Shown here in pieces: positions 11,640-22,766 of a DNA stretch of 64,000 nucleotides. The stretch comes from Heterocephalus glaber (taxonomy: Eukaryota; Chordata; Mammalia; Rodentia; Bathyergidae): the NCBI RefSeq assembly GCF_000247695.1, contig NW_004624748.1, positions 4,564,842 to 4,628,841 of the forward strand, written 5' to 3'. The position numbers and the translations under genes are program-made. Under the pieces are notes generated by a model. It did no database searches and was not told the origin of the DNA. It saw nothing but the letters and a program-made list of their open reading frames with translations. Each line of letters opens with the position of its first letter. Position 1 is the first letter of the stretch.

Positions 11640-12400
11640 CTTTTTATTATTATTTGACAATTTGAAGCAGGAAAGTCTGTAAGTGGAGGCAAACTGCGGT
11701 AATTCTCTATTTAAAGAGCGGTGCAAAGTTGCCAGGAAATTCATTGCGTGTCTGTTTACTCCTCACGAATGGGCCTCAAAGAAATAAGCCTTGACCAAGT
11801 GACCGGGCGGGATTTGCAAAATCGCTCCAGACAACACTCCCTCTCCTGAGGCTCCGCACGAAGGGCAGAAAGAGCCGGTGAACGGGTTTTCTCCACTCGT
11901 CGATGCTACTACAAAGTTTCTCCATTTTATTTTATTTTTAAAGGAAAAAAATGAGCACAAGTCTCTCAAAATTAGTAAGTGAACAGCTTCAAAATAAAAT
12001 GTGCCCTATGAAAGATAAGAGGTTGAGATAGATCAGTCTGTGGGCGAATGCTGCTGTAGCAGAAACGCTAGAAAGTAAGCAAGAGCCCACAAATTTCGTT
12101 TTTACTATAGAAATAAGTAAACGGAATCAAGTGGTAATAATTACCTATTACAGCCATTGAAAAATTCGAATTAATTTAATGTGTTTCGGATTTATATGTA
12201 TGTAATCACCATACTTTTTGTCTAGCTATTTCTATTAACTTTTAATACGCTATTTAAGTTCTCTGGATAAATTTTGTGAGTTTTTGAGTGGAGATTACAT
12301 GAACCAGAAGCAAAATTTGAGTATAATTTCCTTAGCCACTGGGAAGTCTGCATCTCCTGCCAAAATTTCCAAGGATAGGGAGAAGAAATGAATCAAGAGT
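11640..12400. other. AT-rich valley between islands with retained CpGs
   Basis: The interval is AT-rich, yet CpG occurs repeatedly (AAATTTCGTTTTTAC, AAACGGAATC, AAATTCGAATT, GTTTCGGATT). TAATTA-type motifs typical of homeodomain binding are present (TAATAATTACC and AATTAATTTAA near 12136-12180). It is a reasonable enhancer candidate, but nothing proves activity. Confidence 0.45.
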
Positions 12401-12404
12401 CTGA

Positions 12405-12490
12405 ATCCTTATTGAGCACCTAGTATGTGTGGGCACTCTAATATGACTAGTTTACACATTCTAGTTTAATAACTGTCACATCGATAACAG
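12405..12490 (+). repeat. Ancient MIR/L2-type remnant
   Basis: ATTGAGCACCTAGTATGTGT and GGGCACTCTAATATG follow the 'ttgagcacctactatgtgccaggcact' motif of old mammalian repeats. It shows that only very old repeats persist in this domain. Confidence 0.6.
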
Positions 12491-13259
12491 CTTTAAAAAT
12501 AAAAATGGAAACCTCCATCTTCTGCATCCAGACCTAAAATATACAACTTCTATAATTTTATTTGCAAAAATTTCGTTTTTATTCCTTCTTTGAAGTGACA
12601 AAATAGCCAAAGTTAATGAAGAGATTCATGTCTAAAGACACTACAGTCCGCTTTGTTTAACTGATTACATCGTTTAGTGTTAATCCTTGTCTGGAAAAAA
12701 GAAAGTCAAGATGTGACAACACATGATGAATTTCTCTTAACTCTTCAGGTCCCCGCAAAAATAAATCCCTAGAACTGTTTGGGAGGAGAGGGAAATTATA
12801 AATGGGAGGAAAGCACCATCATTGAACTCTATGTTCAGAAAAAAGAAAACATGTAAAGCAAAACTTTTTTTTGTCGCTGCACATCAGAGGAACCAAAAAC
12901 ATATCCGGCTTTGCAAGGACTATGCAAACTCTGCAGCTAATATTGACCATTGATAAAAAGCTGCTTAAGAGTAGTGGGCTTTATATGTTCCAATGGATGA
13001 CGTGGAGTCAAGTATCCAAAGGGGTGAGGGGAGATAAGTCGAGAAAAAGGAGAGGTAAGAGAATAGAGCCAGGAATAGGAGCTGTAGCAGACAGGTAAAA
13101 CATCAAAAATTTAGTTCCTGTAACTAATGAAAAAAACAATCTTACTATAAGTCCAGGGGAAATGATTCTCTGACGAAAGTCTGATGGTTATTCTATTTGT
13201 CCTTTTCTTTTTTCCGGACTATCAAAAGTTATTTTGAAATTCAGCCAAATGTTTTGACT

Positions 13260-14620
13260 GCGAGACAGAAAACGGATCGAAGCTTTTCCTACTGTAACGC
13301 CCTGCCTTTGGCGGGGCCCAGCGCCGAGCGCTCCCGGAGACGCGCGCCGGCGGCGCGGGACTGCTCAAAAATGATGGTCCCCTGGACCCTCAGGCGAGAC
13401 AGACATCGGCCTGCGTGAACTGCTGGGGTTCTGGGGCCTGACGACATTATTCTTCTTCTGGAGGAATGAGCCTTCATTTTTGTTCTGCGAAATGGGTGCA
13501 GCTCTCCGTAAGCCCTAACAAGATTCCCAGTCTTTGGACGAGAAAAGAGATTCCCAGAGTCTCTTTCTATCTGCTTGAACAGTGCTGAAGGGCAGCTGGG
13601 AAAGGGGTGACAATTTGTCTGATTCTTCTCCCTTGACTACTACAGCACCGCCGAAGGTTAAGAAGGCAACTTGACGACGGTGGCGCCCTGGGACGGGAGC
13701 AGCTCACAGCCCGCCCCTAGGCGCCCGCCTCTATGCGCCCGCCTCTATGCGCCCGCCAGTAGCCGCTCAAGGAAAAGCCCGAGGAGGAGTATCTACTCTG
13801 CCCGCTGGAGCTCAGTGCTGGGGCGCTCTCCTGACAACCCCGACCCGGGTGAGGGGTGTGGGAACCCGGACTCGCAATAAGCGCTCCTAGCCTTCCCTGC
13901 CGACGGGCGCATCCCCATTCTCGCTGGAGAATTCCTTGGAACCGGCCCCCTGTAGCAGAAACTCGTCCCACACCTCCCCTTGTTCCCCGCTTCTTCTGGC
14001 CCTTTCCGGGATCCCACACCCATACCCTGCTCCTCAAGTTCGTCAGGGCCGAACGCTGCCACTACTCCCCGCTTCTACCCGCCTCGCCTTTTTAACTCCT
14101 TCTAAGTTTCCGCTGCGAGTGGAGCGGAAAACGGGAGGTCCATCTCTTGCACCTCTCCCCACCCCCTAGCTGCCGCCTGGGTCCTCGCCTTAGACAGCCT
14201 TGAGGGAATGGTGAAATAACCAGGTGGGCGGGGGTGGTGACAAGCTACCTCTAGACTTGAAACGTTAGTAAAGTTTCGGAAACACCCAGGATAGTTCCTC
14301 CGCCTCACCGGGAGAGCGAGGTGTCGGAGTTTCTTGGCACTAACTGCAAATAGCTTCTCCCTCTTCCAGCCCCTTTAAGGACATCTGATCTGCAGCCTCA
14401 GACTTTCTTCTCCGGTCCAAAAGCTTTCAGCCGCAGCGAGCGACCCCAGGCGAGGCCCGGAAGGGAGCGCGCTGAGATGGGGTTAACCCAAAGCCTGGCG
14501 CCCAGAGGTCGCCTGAGGCCCTGCGGGTTGAGGCCAGGCTCGCCGTTACCCGGAGAGAGCCCCAAGGGACTCTCGAGGGGCGTGTAGCCGGGGCTGAAAC
14601 AGGCGTTCCCTTTTCCAGAT
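13260..14620. promoter_or_regulatory. CpG island B
   Basis: CpG-dense segment with GAGACGCGCGCCGGCGGCGC near 13336 and many Sp1-like GC boxes (GGGCGGGGGTGG near 14226). A short tandem repeat sits inside at 13721-13762. It could host a promoter, but no TATA box or initiator was pinned down. Confidence 0.75.
13721..13762. repeat. Three-copy 14-bp tandem repeat
   Basis: Two perfect copies of GCGCCCGCCTCTAT are followed by a third beginning GCGCCCGCC. It lies inside a CpG island. Confidence 0.95.
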
Positions 14621-14896
14621 CATATTCCTCATAAAATCTAAAACCAGATGCATCGCTTGTGCATGTTCCCATTTCACCGAGAAAGGCACAGATTTGTTTC
14701 CAAACTGGATTTTAAATCTGGTGCGGGTTCCAGTGGCATGTGCATGGCTGGGTCTTTTGACAGCTCTAGGGGACTCTCAGAGTGGATGACTATTTTAGGC
14801 TCTAAAGGCTGAAACTAGATAAGGCAAAGCATCATTTGTGAATATCTAGACCTTAAAAAAATAACTAGAATAAAAACAACTATGGGCTCCCAAAAG

Positions 14897-14898
14897 TG

Positions 14899-14931
<33 letters not shown>

Positions 14932-14932
14932 A
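14897..14932. repeat. (TG)n microsatellite
   Basis: A nearly perfect GT run with one GCG interruption near its start. Confidence 0.95.
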
Positions 14933-15282
14933 CTTTTTAAGGGGAGGGAAGGTAGAGGAGTAGAAAAGATCTTAATTATGGATGCCCAGTTCAGCAAGAT
15001 AAGCCCAGTGGAACCTTTTTCACACACTCACACACACTACAAGGAGAAAGATTTACAAGAAAGTGAGAAAAGTGGCCATATGTGAAACCAAAGGGTGAAC
15101 ATGGTGAATATTGATGCATCTTTATAGTCTGCTGAGTAAAAAAACAGCCCTTGCGGAGTATTCTAAAAATAGAAATGGAAATTCTTCTAAAAGGAAGAGC
15201 ATAAGGGTCCATTTCACCTGTAGCTTCTTTCTCATCAATACATAAATGTGAGGGTAAAGGGCCATCCTCCTTACAATAGGTC

Positions 15283-15303
15283 TTTTTTTTTTTTTTTTTT
15301 TTT
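15283..15303. repeat. Poly-T tract
   Basis: An uninterrupted run of about 21 T with no SINE body attached on either side. Confidence 0.9.
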
Positions 15304-15779
15304 AAACCACAATAGGTGTTTGCTATTGGGGTAAAAGGGAGGAATAAAAAACAACAAAGTTAGTCTGTGAATGACTACTGCCTGTTTACCGGCAAAACAC
15401 AGGCAGGAAACCAAGACCGATTTCCCGAGGTTCGCCCTAGGGAACTCCATTCTGTGTCTTTGAAAATTACAGCTGTTTTTTTGGGGGGGGGGCGTTGTCA
15501 TGAAATGAATAATTGGTGATGCAGAATCCAAACAATGCACAACTCTTAAGTCTCCTTGTTTAAGGTACCCACGGGCTGTTTAAAGTGAGGAGTCTCCTGA
15601 GCTGCCAGAGTGTAACTCATCGGTTCTGTCTGGCCATCAGGTGTGGGTAAACGGAAAGACCCGATCAATACTCAAAGAGAAAACTTTACACATTCGACTC
15701 ATTTAGGATCAACACATTTTTTTTAAGACTTGCTTAAATTCACAAATATTGCTACAGCAAAGGTGTTGTTGCATAGAAT

Positions 15780-16700
15780 TAAAGTGTTTATCACGGTAAA
15801 ATAGGGTTTTGCGGCCATTTGGCTAGTGAGATGATAGTGGGCAGCTCGTAGGCCGACCTACCAGTGTTGTTTCGCTGGGAAAGGGGGGAGGGACACAAGC
15901 TGAGCAGACTGACTTTGGCTGGTCCCTGAGGGGTAGTTGTGGGCGGTTACCTTCATCTCCAGAAGTCTTCCCCTAACTGAAAAAGTCTGCGGCCAATGAG
16001 GCCGCCCACGCGGCCGGGTCTCTTCCTACGCTGCACAGGCCGCCTTTGTCCCCGCAGTGAATCCCACGAGGGAGGGAGGCGGACGCGGAGGATGAAACCA
16101 GTTTTCTTAAGTCTTTATACAGCGTAGAGCTGTTTGTTGCGGAGAGGCGGGGTGCTAATCCAATTTCAAGAGAAAAACAATTCTGTGGGCCTCGAGTCCC
16201 AAGCGACCTCCGAGAGCCCTCTCCGCGGTCAGCTCCTCCGGCCTCTATCCTAGGTGGGGATCAGCCGCTGGGGGCCAGCGCTTGCCCCGCGCCACACTCC
16301 CCTGCCTCTGAGTGCCTTCCTCATGGTCCAAATCAATTTTTAACTTCAACCACAGGCCCAAGCCAAACTTTCTTTGAGGGGTTAGTATATTATTATTACC
16401 CACATTACTTTTCCCAGGGGCAGAAGTAGTGACACGGCTCCGGGCAAATCTTAGCAACTCCCGGGTGCCCTTCGAGGGCCTGTCCCCAGCTCAGGTCCCC
16501 AACCCTCGCTTTGAGACTCCAGACCTCTGCCTTGCACTGCCGGGCTCAGGGAAGCAGTGGCGACTGATGCGCCGCAAGTGCTTTCGTTTTGCTTTTGCTC
16601 CCTCCTCTCCGCAGCTGGGAAGACCGCGGAAGAGCAAAGTGGTAGGGTCACCACGATTTTGCTCTAGGCTAGGGTCAGGGGACCAAAGCTGAGGCTGAGG
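15780..16700. promoter_or_regulatory. CpG island C with CCAAT box
   Basis: GC-rich segment with a CCAAT element inside a perfect inverted repeat, GCGGCC-AATGA-GGCCGC at 15989-16005, and GGGCGG motifs. This is compatible with a promoter or poised regulatory element. Transcription direction cannot be assigned. Confidence 0.65.
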
Positions 16701-17103
16701 CCTAGGCCTGGGCCATCTCTACCCCTTATGGGTCAGGTACGGCCAAGAGGCCCTGATTTGTTTTCTTTACGCAGAGAAATGGGATTGGTAGATGCTGGTG
16801 CAACAATATTGGCGCGGAAACGAAGTTGTCTTCTTGGGAGGGTTATGTCTTTCGAAGGTAGATGACTGGGCAGGGTAGAACGGGAGGAAGAGGGGTGGCT
16901 GTGACCTTGCGTTTATTTGGAAGGAAACATGGGAATAAAGGGTCAGCTCAGCCAACCCTCAGGTGTGGAAGACCAAGCTTTGTCTGGTTTGCAGTAATTC
17001 AAAGAAGCTCAGCACCCAGCAACCACTCCGCAGGTTCAGTTTACTTCATCTCCCTTCTTTAAAGCAAACTAAGACAGTGCTAGTTTGAATCCATCCTCAA
17101 AGC

Positions 17104-17120
17104 AGTGTGTGTGTGTGTGT
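17104..17120. repeat. Short (TG)n run
   Basis: Eight GT units are followed by TCTGTATGTCTGTCTGTCC. Confidence 0.85.
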
Positions 17121-18550
17121 ATCTGTATGTCTGTCTGTCCTCCACGGAGGGCCTAAGCCTACAAGTTTCCCAGATAGACAGACAACTTATTTGCTGCCCC
17201 TTTTGGCCCGCAGGAAAGCGCTCCTAGATTTGCACGAGCCTAGTGCTCAGCCAGGGAGGCCGGCTCCGATGTGCGGTGCAAGCAGAGACCTCTCATCCCC
17301 AGCCTGCACTTAGCCCAGAGGAAAATGAGTACGCGGGAACAGTTGCCCTAGATAGCTTTAAAAATAACATCACCCTTCCAGACTGTTTACCATAGTCCAG
17401 CTGCCCGGAAAGGTCCGACGCGTTTCCTGCCCTCGTCCCAGCTGAGTCCCGGTTTCCTACCACCAATGATGTGCCGAGCTAAATTATTTTATTGGGATCT
17501 TGGACAGCTAACCTGCTATACAAATAGATAATTTAGGGAAAAGAGCAGAAGCTAAGAAGGTGAACTCCACCCAAACTACCCACTTCTACTTAGTTTAGAT
17601 TGCAAGGCCTTCCTCTCCTGTCTACCGCCCGCCTTGTTTACACCCAGCTCGAGAACAGCGGCTTTAGGCCAGCAGGGAGCTGAGTTTCACTTCAGGGGCT
17701 CGGCGGGGCCTATCATTTTGTCATTAGGTTTTGAGGAAAAGTTTGAATGTTCTCGCCATAGTAACGCCTGTGAGAAAATAGTCCTGAAAGACTATATTTC
17801 ACCCCCCCACCCCACCCCCGCCGCGGCTTGGTTCTGCAAACTCCTTCAGCCCTAACCGGCCGGGAAGGGAAACAGTTCGTGCAACGCCTCGCTGCACCTG
17901 CGGAAGGAGAGTCTCCCAACGCCCGCGGCGCGCTAACCGCGCTCCGGCCGCCTACAAGGGAGCTGTGCGAACCACCCCTGCAACCCAGCCCTCCTTCTCC
18001 CATGTGGGGGAGGGGGAGCTGGCACCTCAGCGCCTAGGGGAGGGGCCGCGCGAGGGCCACAGAGAAGTGCCAGGCCCTGGGCTCCGCAGCAAGGCCGGAA
18101 CGCGCGTGCCCTCCGCGAGCTGGGCGGTGGCGCTCCGAGAGCAGGAGGGGGAGGCGGAGCGGAAGCGCGCGCGGGACGCTGCGAAGCACTCCCACGAGCC
18201 GCGGGGCCGGGGATCCCCGCCGCGTGGCGGGGGCGTGAGTGCCCACGCAGCGTGCGACACCTGGGCCGGGCCCGAGCTCGCGAATGAGCGCGCAGTTGGG
18301 CGATGCCGCTGCCACGGAGCTTGGCGGGCGGCGCGGAGCCCCCGGGAGCTGGTTTTCCCGGGCAGGCACGTGACGGGGCTGGCAGCGCTTTGGCCCGGGC
18401 TGGGAGGAGGGGGAAGCGGCGAGCCGGAGGCCGGGGGCGGGCGACTGGCATGCTGTGTACTTAGGTCGTGTGCTGGGGCTTTTCTCTCCCAGAAGCCGGA
18501 GGGGGAGGGGCCGCCGCTCCGCCTTCTCCTTTTCGCAATGTTGACGCAAT

Positions 18551-18560
18551 CTATAAATAG
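18551..18560. promoter_or_regulatory. CTATAAATAG: TATA-like and perfect MEF2 motif
   Basis: The 10-mer matches the MEF2 consensus YTA(A/T)4TAR on both strands and also contains TATAAAT. It sits inside the CpG island, 26 bp upstream of CTCGGAGCTTTGC on the plus strand. If it acts as a TATA box, a plus-strand start near 18585 is expected. Confidence 0.5.
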
Positions 18561-19585
18561 TGGAACAAAAGGACCAACTTCCTCGGAGCTTTGCTGAAAC
18601 CGCACAAAATATCAAGCTTGGGGGGTTCCCTGGTCCCCGGCGATGGGGCGGAGAGCACGGCGCCAGGGAAGGGGGCGGGTGCGGCGGCGCGGGTCCCGCC
18701 GCCGGGGACACCTGGCTGAGGCACAGCTGCCGCTGCGCCGCACCACTTCGCGCGAGCCCCGGGCTGCGGTCCCTACGCGGGCTCGAGAGCTCGCCCGACC
18801 CGGGGTCTTCCTCCTCCGTTGACAGGTCAGTGCGTACCGCCCCCTTCAGCGCTGGGTTTTCTTTTTCCTCAAGCCTTCCATTTAGAAAGGAACTGAGGAA
18901 AAAAACCGAACTAAGGGCAGCGGCGACAACCATCTAATCTGGAGCGCCCTGTGCTCCACGGCGTGGGGCAGCCAAAAGGGTTTAGGGAAGCGACCCGCGC
19001 CGGCCCGTCGTCGTGTGGCGTGTGCTCGCTCGCAGCCGGAGAGGAAGACCGGCAGAACTGGCGTGCGCTGCAGGGCGGTGGGGAGAGCAGAGGCACGGGC
19101 TGCAGAGTAAGGGTCGAGGGCAGGCCGAACCCCCCGTGGCGAGTTCTCAGGGCCGGAGGCAGCTGCGCACTCCTCGCTACCCGCGAGCTAAGACCCGGCG
19201 TGAACGCCCAGTCCTTCTGTTGTGATGGGAGGATTGAGAAGCGCTGCCGTCGCACGTCGCCTGGACCCCTGGCTCCCGTGCCCACGCATCCAGCGCGTCC
19301 TGAGTCGGGGGTGGAGGGAGAGGGGGCACCCTCGGCCCGAGAAGCCCCGGGCTTGGGCGCGAACGCCCGCTGCGCCGCCGTGGCGGTTACTCCGGGCGCG
19401 GGGAGGGGCGGAGTTGGCGCTGTTGACAGCGGGGCCGAGCGGGGAGAGCGAAAGTTGGGGAGAGGGGGCGGGCGAGAGGTGGGAGTCGGATCTAGGGGAG
19501 GGAGCGCGCGCGCGGGATTCGGCGGGGCGTGGGGGGGCTGAGGTCATGTGACGGCCATACGCCCCCACTACAGGTTGACGGTGAG

Positions 19586-19595
19586 GTGACGTCAC
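19586..19595. promoter_or_regulatory. Full palindromic CRE (GTGACGTCAC)
   Basis: A perfect 8-bp CREB/ATF palindrome TGACGTCA with symmetric flanks lies in the CpG island. A related CATGTGACGG lies about 40 bp upstream. Confidence 0.7.
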
Positions 19596-20149
19596 TACCC
19601 CGGACTGCAGGGGGTGGCACTTCCGTTCCCTCCCCCACTTTGCTGCTTTCCAACCCTCTGAATACTCAACTGCAACGGTTTCTAAAATGGGGAGTGGACA
19701 GGGAGTAGAAAAGGATTTTTTTCTTCGGCCCCAGGCCGTGGCTGCTTCCTTAGCTGCCAAGAGCCCAGGGCCTCGGACCAGAGCGCAAGTTGCGGCCAAC
19801 CCCTCCCGCCGCGCCCCATTGTAAGAGCGGCCAGCGCTGGGCGGAGGCTGGTGCCGGCCCCCCGCGGCTCCGCGCGGCTCCCAGCGGCTCCCAGCTCCAA
19901 AGGGGGCAGGGCTGGATCCTGTACAGCCGCTTGCCCGGTCCTGTGTCTGGACTGTGCAGTCTGCACGGGTGAGGTCGGACGTCCTCGGCCTCGCCCGCGT
20001 CCCCCGGGGCGCCGGGTAGTTAGATTAAGAACCTCTCAGTGGCGCAGGTCCACGGTCCAGCCCGGCGGTTGTGTGGTCAGAGTCTGTCACCGCTCTGCGG
20101 GACGCTATTCCAGCAGTCTTTGCGAGCTATTTGGGGAAACGGGTTTTTG

Positions 20150-20178
20150 TGACTCAGCGCGGTGAGCGCTATTTATAG
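20150..20178. promoter_or_regulatory. AP-1/MAF-like site next to a MEF2/TATA 10-mer
   Basis: TGACTCA (20150-20156), extended to TGACTCAGC as in antioxidant-response or MAF sites, lies 12 bp before CTATTTATAG (20169-20178). That 10-mer is the exact reverse complement of the one at 18551-18560. It marks the edge of CpG island D. Confidence 0.5.
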
Positions 20179-20599
20179 GTAGATGCCTTAAGAGTAGAGA
20201 AACAATGCCTTTTCGGATCCGTCTGTATGGAGTACAGCAAAGAGCTCCATTTGGAGGCAATAATTAAACAACTTTTGAAGAAAATGTGGTCGTTATAACC
20301 TATTCTGTAAGACTTAACAGGTTTCAAGAGCAGACTAGTTATAATGCAATTTGAAAACTGGATCTTTTTTTCAGAGTAGATGGGAGAATTTAGGGACCAG
20401 GAGGGTCAATTCCCGTGAAAGACCCAGCACTTCTTATTAGATCGCAGAATATCAAGATCTGAGTTGTTTATTAATTTCAGAATTAAACACAACAGCCATG
20501 TGGTAGCAGAGCATAAAGTATATAGGAAAACGAAGACGAAAGTTTCTACACGTTATAAGGCTGCGTGTGTGGCATTTAGCATCAAAAATCTGGTGGGAT

Positions 20600-21575
20600 T
20601 ATAAATTAAATGCTTACCACCCAATTTTTCTTCCCAAGAAAGTGCTACAAAAACTTGTTATCGCCTGCAGTTCAGCGGTGTATAAATGCACACTTTTAAG
20701 TGATTGCTTGTTTTGCTATTATGGTTTTATTTTAATTCTCCCTCACCCATTTGGAAATCTAAGCTGTAAATGCTAAAAAGCAATCGCAGGGCTGGATACA
20801 GGGAGGCGAGAGTGTACGCCCAGTTTAGCTAGATGGCTTTTGTAAAGTAGACATGTTTTTTTCAAAGAAAGGTGGTTTCCTGGATGGCCAAAGTTAGGCC
20901 ACCTGAAAGAAAAAGACATCCAAAACCCAGCAAACAAGCAGAATGTACTCAGGCCTGTAGTCAAGGACTAAAGTTTTGGTAAGTGGGTGGACCATGAGGG
21001 GATTGAAGATGAAATGTAAAAACAACTTGTGATCTCAGAATTAATTGGAACGAGGAATAATGGGGATAGAAAGAAAAGCGACTACTAGGGTGGGTGGAAA
21101 GGGAAAACTAGTTATGTGGGGCAAGTGCAAGGATGTGGCCTAGGAAGGAGAGAGCCTGTCAAGGAAGTGGAACTTTACTTTGTCTCTTTGGAATTTCAGG
21201 TATCAGAACTATTCCAGGCCAGTTGGAAGTCTGGTTCTGTGGGGTCATTAAAATACAGGTAATAGCTAAAGCCATGGAAAGGCTAAGACAGATCAAGAAA
21301 GGGTGCTAACTAAGAAGGGAAGCCTGGGAAACAGACACAGGTGAAAAGGAAAGCAGGAGAATCCTTTGAAGGACAGTGATGAGTGATTAAAAACAGTTGT
21401 GTCCTTAGCATGTAGGTGTACTTCCTGATGCTGAAACATTTTGCTGCCTTGGTTCTTTTATAAGACTGAAAAAGCTGTGTAATCTTTGGGGGTGAGGTGG
21501 GGGCCAAATTACTTTTCCAAAGATTTAAATTTAAAAGGCCAATGAGGGGAGGAGAGGATTAAATCTTATTTTACC
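20600..21575. other. Unique non-coding DNA at the domain edge
   Basis: AT-rich sequence with no repeats recognised and no coding signature. Confidence 0.55.
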
Positions 21576-21673
21576 TCACCAGGGATTTAGCTCAGTGGCT
21601 TCTGACGCCTGCCTCGAAAGCACAAGGTCCCAAATTCAATCCCTGGTATCACCAAAAAAAACAACAAACAAAC
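21576..21673 (+). repeat. ID-type SINE
   Basis: GGGATTTAGCTCAGTGG, GCCTGCCTCGAAAGCACAAG and TTCAATCCCTGGTATCACC are followed by an AAAC-rich tail. The 15-bp duplication AAATCTTATTTTACC flanks it. It is the first SINE after the SINE-free domain. Confidence 0.95.
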
Positions 21674-21989
21674 AAATCTTATTTTACCTTCCTCCTTGTT
21701 ACTAAAGATACTTAGGGAAAAAGAAGAAAAGGAGAAATGTAAAAGATCATACTTCTTTCTCTTGCTCAGCTCTAAGCCTTCAAGGAAAAGATTTATGATA
21801 GACCGTGTCCCCATGATGGTGTTTTCTGTTTTTGTGGCACTTCAAAAACAATCTCCAGCAATTAGTACTAGAACTGCTAAGAAGGTGGTCTGGCTATGGA
21901 AACAAGAGTGGCAGGAAAAGGTTTTCTTTTCCTTCCTCTATCTCCTTCCTAACTGTTACAGTTAACCTAAACTAGAGATTTATTGGATG

Positions 21990-22450
21990 CAGGGACTCAT
22001 GTACACAACAAACCACCCCAAAATTTAGTGGCTTAAAATGTAACATTGCTTTGCTCATGAATATGCAATGTGGACATGGCTCAGCGGGGACAATTTGTTT
22101 CTAATCTACTTGATGTCAGCTGAGGCAGCTCAAAGGCTGGGTGTTGGCATCTGAAGGCAGCTTGGTTAGTGATTAATACTGACTGGTGGCTGGGACTTGA
22201 ACTGGGCTTTTAGCCAGAACACGCATGCATGGTGTCTCTATGTGATCTGGGCTTCCTCAGAAGAGAGTGGCTGTGTTCCAAGGGTCCCAAGACTTGAGAG
22301 CCAAGTGGAAACTGTGTCACTTTTTATGCCTAGCTGTAGAAGTCATACAGCACCATATCTGTCACATTCTATTTGTTATTACTAAGACCATATGTATCCT
22401 AGGGAGGGGAATTCAAACTCTTTTAATAGGGGTGTCAAGAATATGCAGCA
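21990..22450 (+). repeat. Ancient interspersed repeat, class not resolved
   Basis: CAAACCACCCCAAAATTTAG followed by TGGCTTAAAATGTAAC, TCAGCGGGGACAATTTG and CAGCTGAGGCAGCTCAAAG recalls an old element seen across placental mammals. I cannot assign it safely to an LTR or DNA-transposon class without a library search. Confidence 0.5.
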
Positions 22451-22694
22451 CATTTAAAATCACATAACTTCAGATATGTAGATTTATAAACATTTTTATT
22501 GTCCATTAAAAATATTTAATCCCAAGAAACCAAATAAATACCCTCTTTCTGATATTAGAATGACATATAAAAACTAAAACATTTAAATCTTCCAGCAGGG
22601 CTAGTCCTGAGCCAATTTGAGTAGGTGATTTGTTTCATAATCTCCCCAACCCTCCTTTCCTTTATGGCTGTTCATTCTCTACAGTGGGGCCTTC

Positions 22695-22716
22695 TGTATG
22701 TGTATATGTATGTATG

Positions 22717-22752
<36 letters not shown>

Positions 22753-22766
22753 TACATACACACACC
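22695..22766. repeat. Compound (GTAT)n(TA)n(CA)n microsatellite
   Basis: GTATGT units lead into a pure TA run and then CACACA and CATACATACA. The two ends are complementary, so the whole tract can fold on itself. Confidence 0.93.

Larger units (their letters stand above)
17400..20160. promoter_or_regulatory. CpG island D, the largest in the window
   Basis: About 2.7 kb with very high CpG density, repeated GGGCGG and GGGAGGGG motifs and a CACGTG E-box (18367-18372). Overlapping open frames (up to 299 codons on the minus strand at 18034-18933) are rich in P, A, R and G on all frames, have no recognisable domain and are compositional artefacts. Possible transcription start areas are the TATA/MEF2-type element at 18551 and the CRE region at 19586. 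Potential donor sites (CAGGTCAGT at 18823 and ACGGGTGAGG near 19965) would allow a plus-strand non-coding first exon, but this is inference. Confidence 0.8.
10200..20600. promoter_or_regulatory. Multi-island, SINE-free CpG-rich domain
   Basis: Four separated CpG-dense segments sit in a block with no recognisable ID, B1, L1 or LTR copy, although the rest of the window has a SINE about every 1.5 kb. Even the AT-rich parts between islands (for example 12.0-12.3 kb) keep CpGs, as expected for DNA kept unmethylated in the germline. Multi-island domains of this kind usually surround developmental regulators or stimulus-response genes. No homeobox, HLH, forkhead, zinc-finger or other recognisable coding exon was found inside, so the gene it serves may be a long non-coding RNA or may have coding exons outside the window. 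Confidence 0.7.

Noticed and set aside
18034..18933. 299-codon minus-strand frame and several 120-210-codon frames in CpG island D
   Set aside because: Long frames occur on both strands and in several phases because stop codons are rare in GC-rich DNA. The peptides are P/A/R/G-rich with no domain, no conserved motif and no consistent start.
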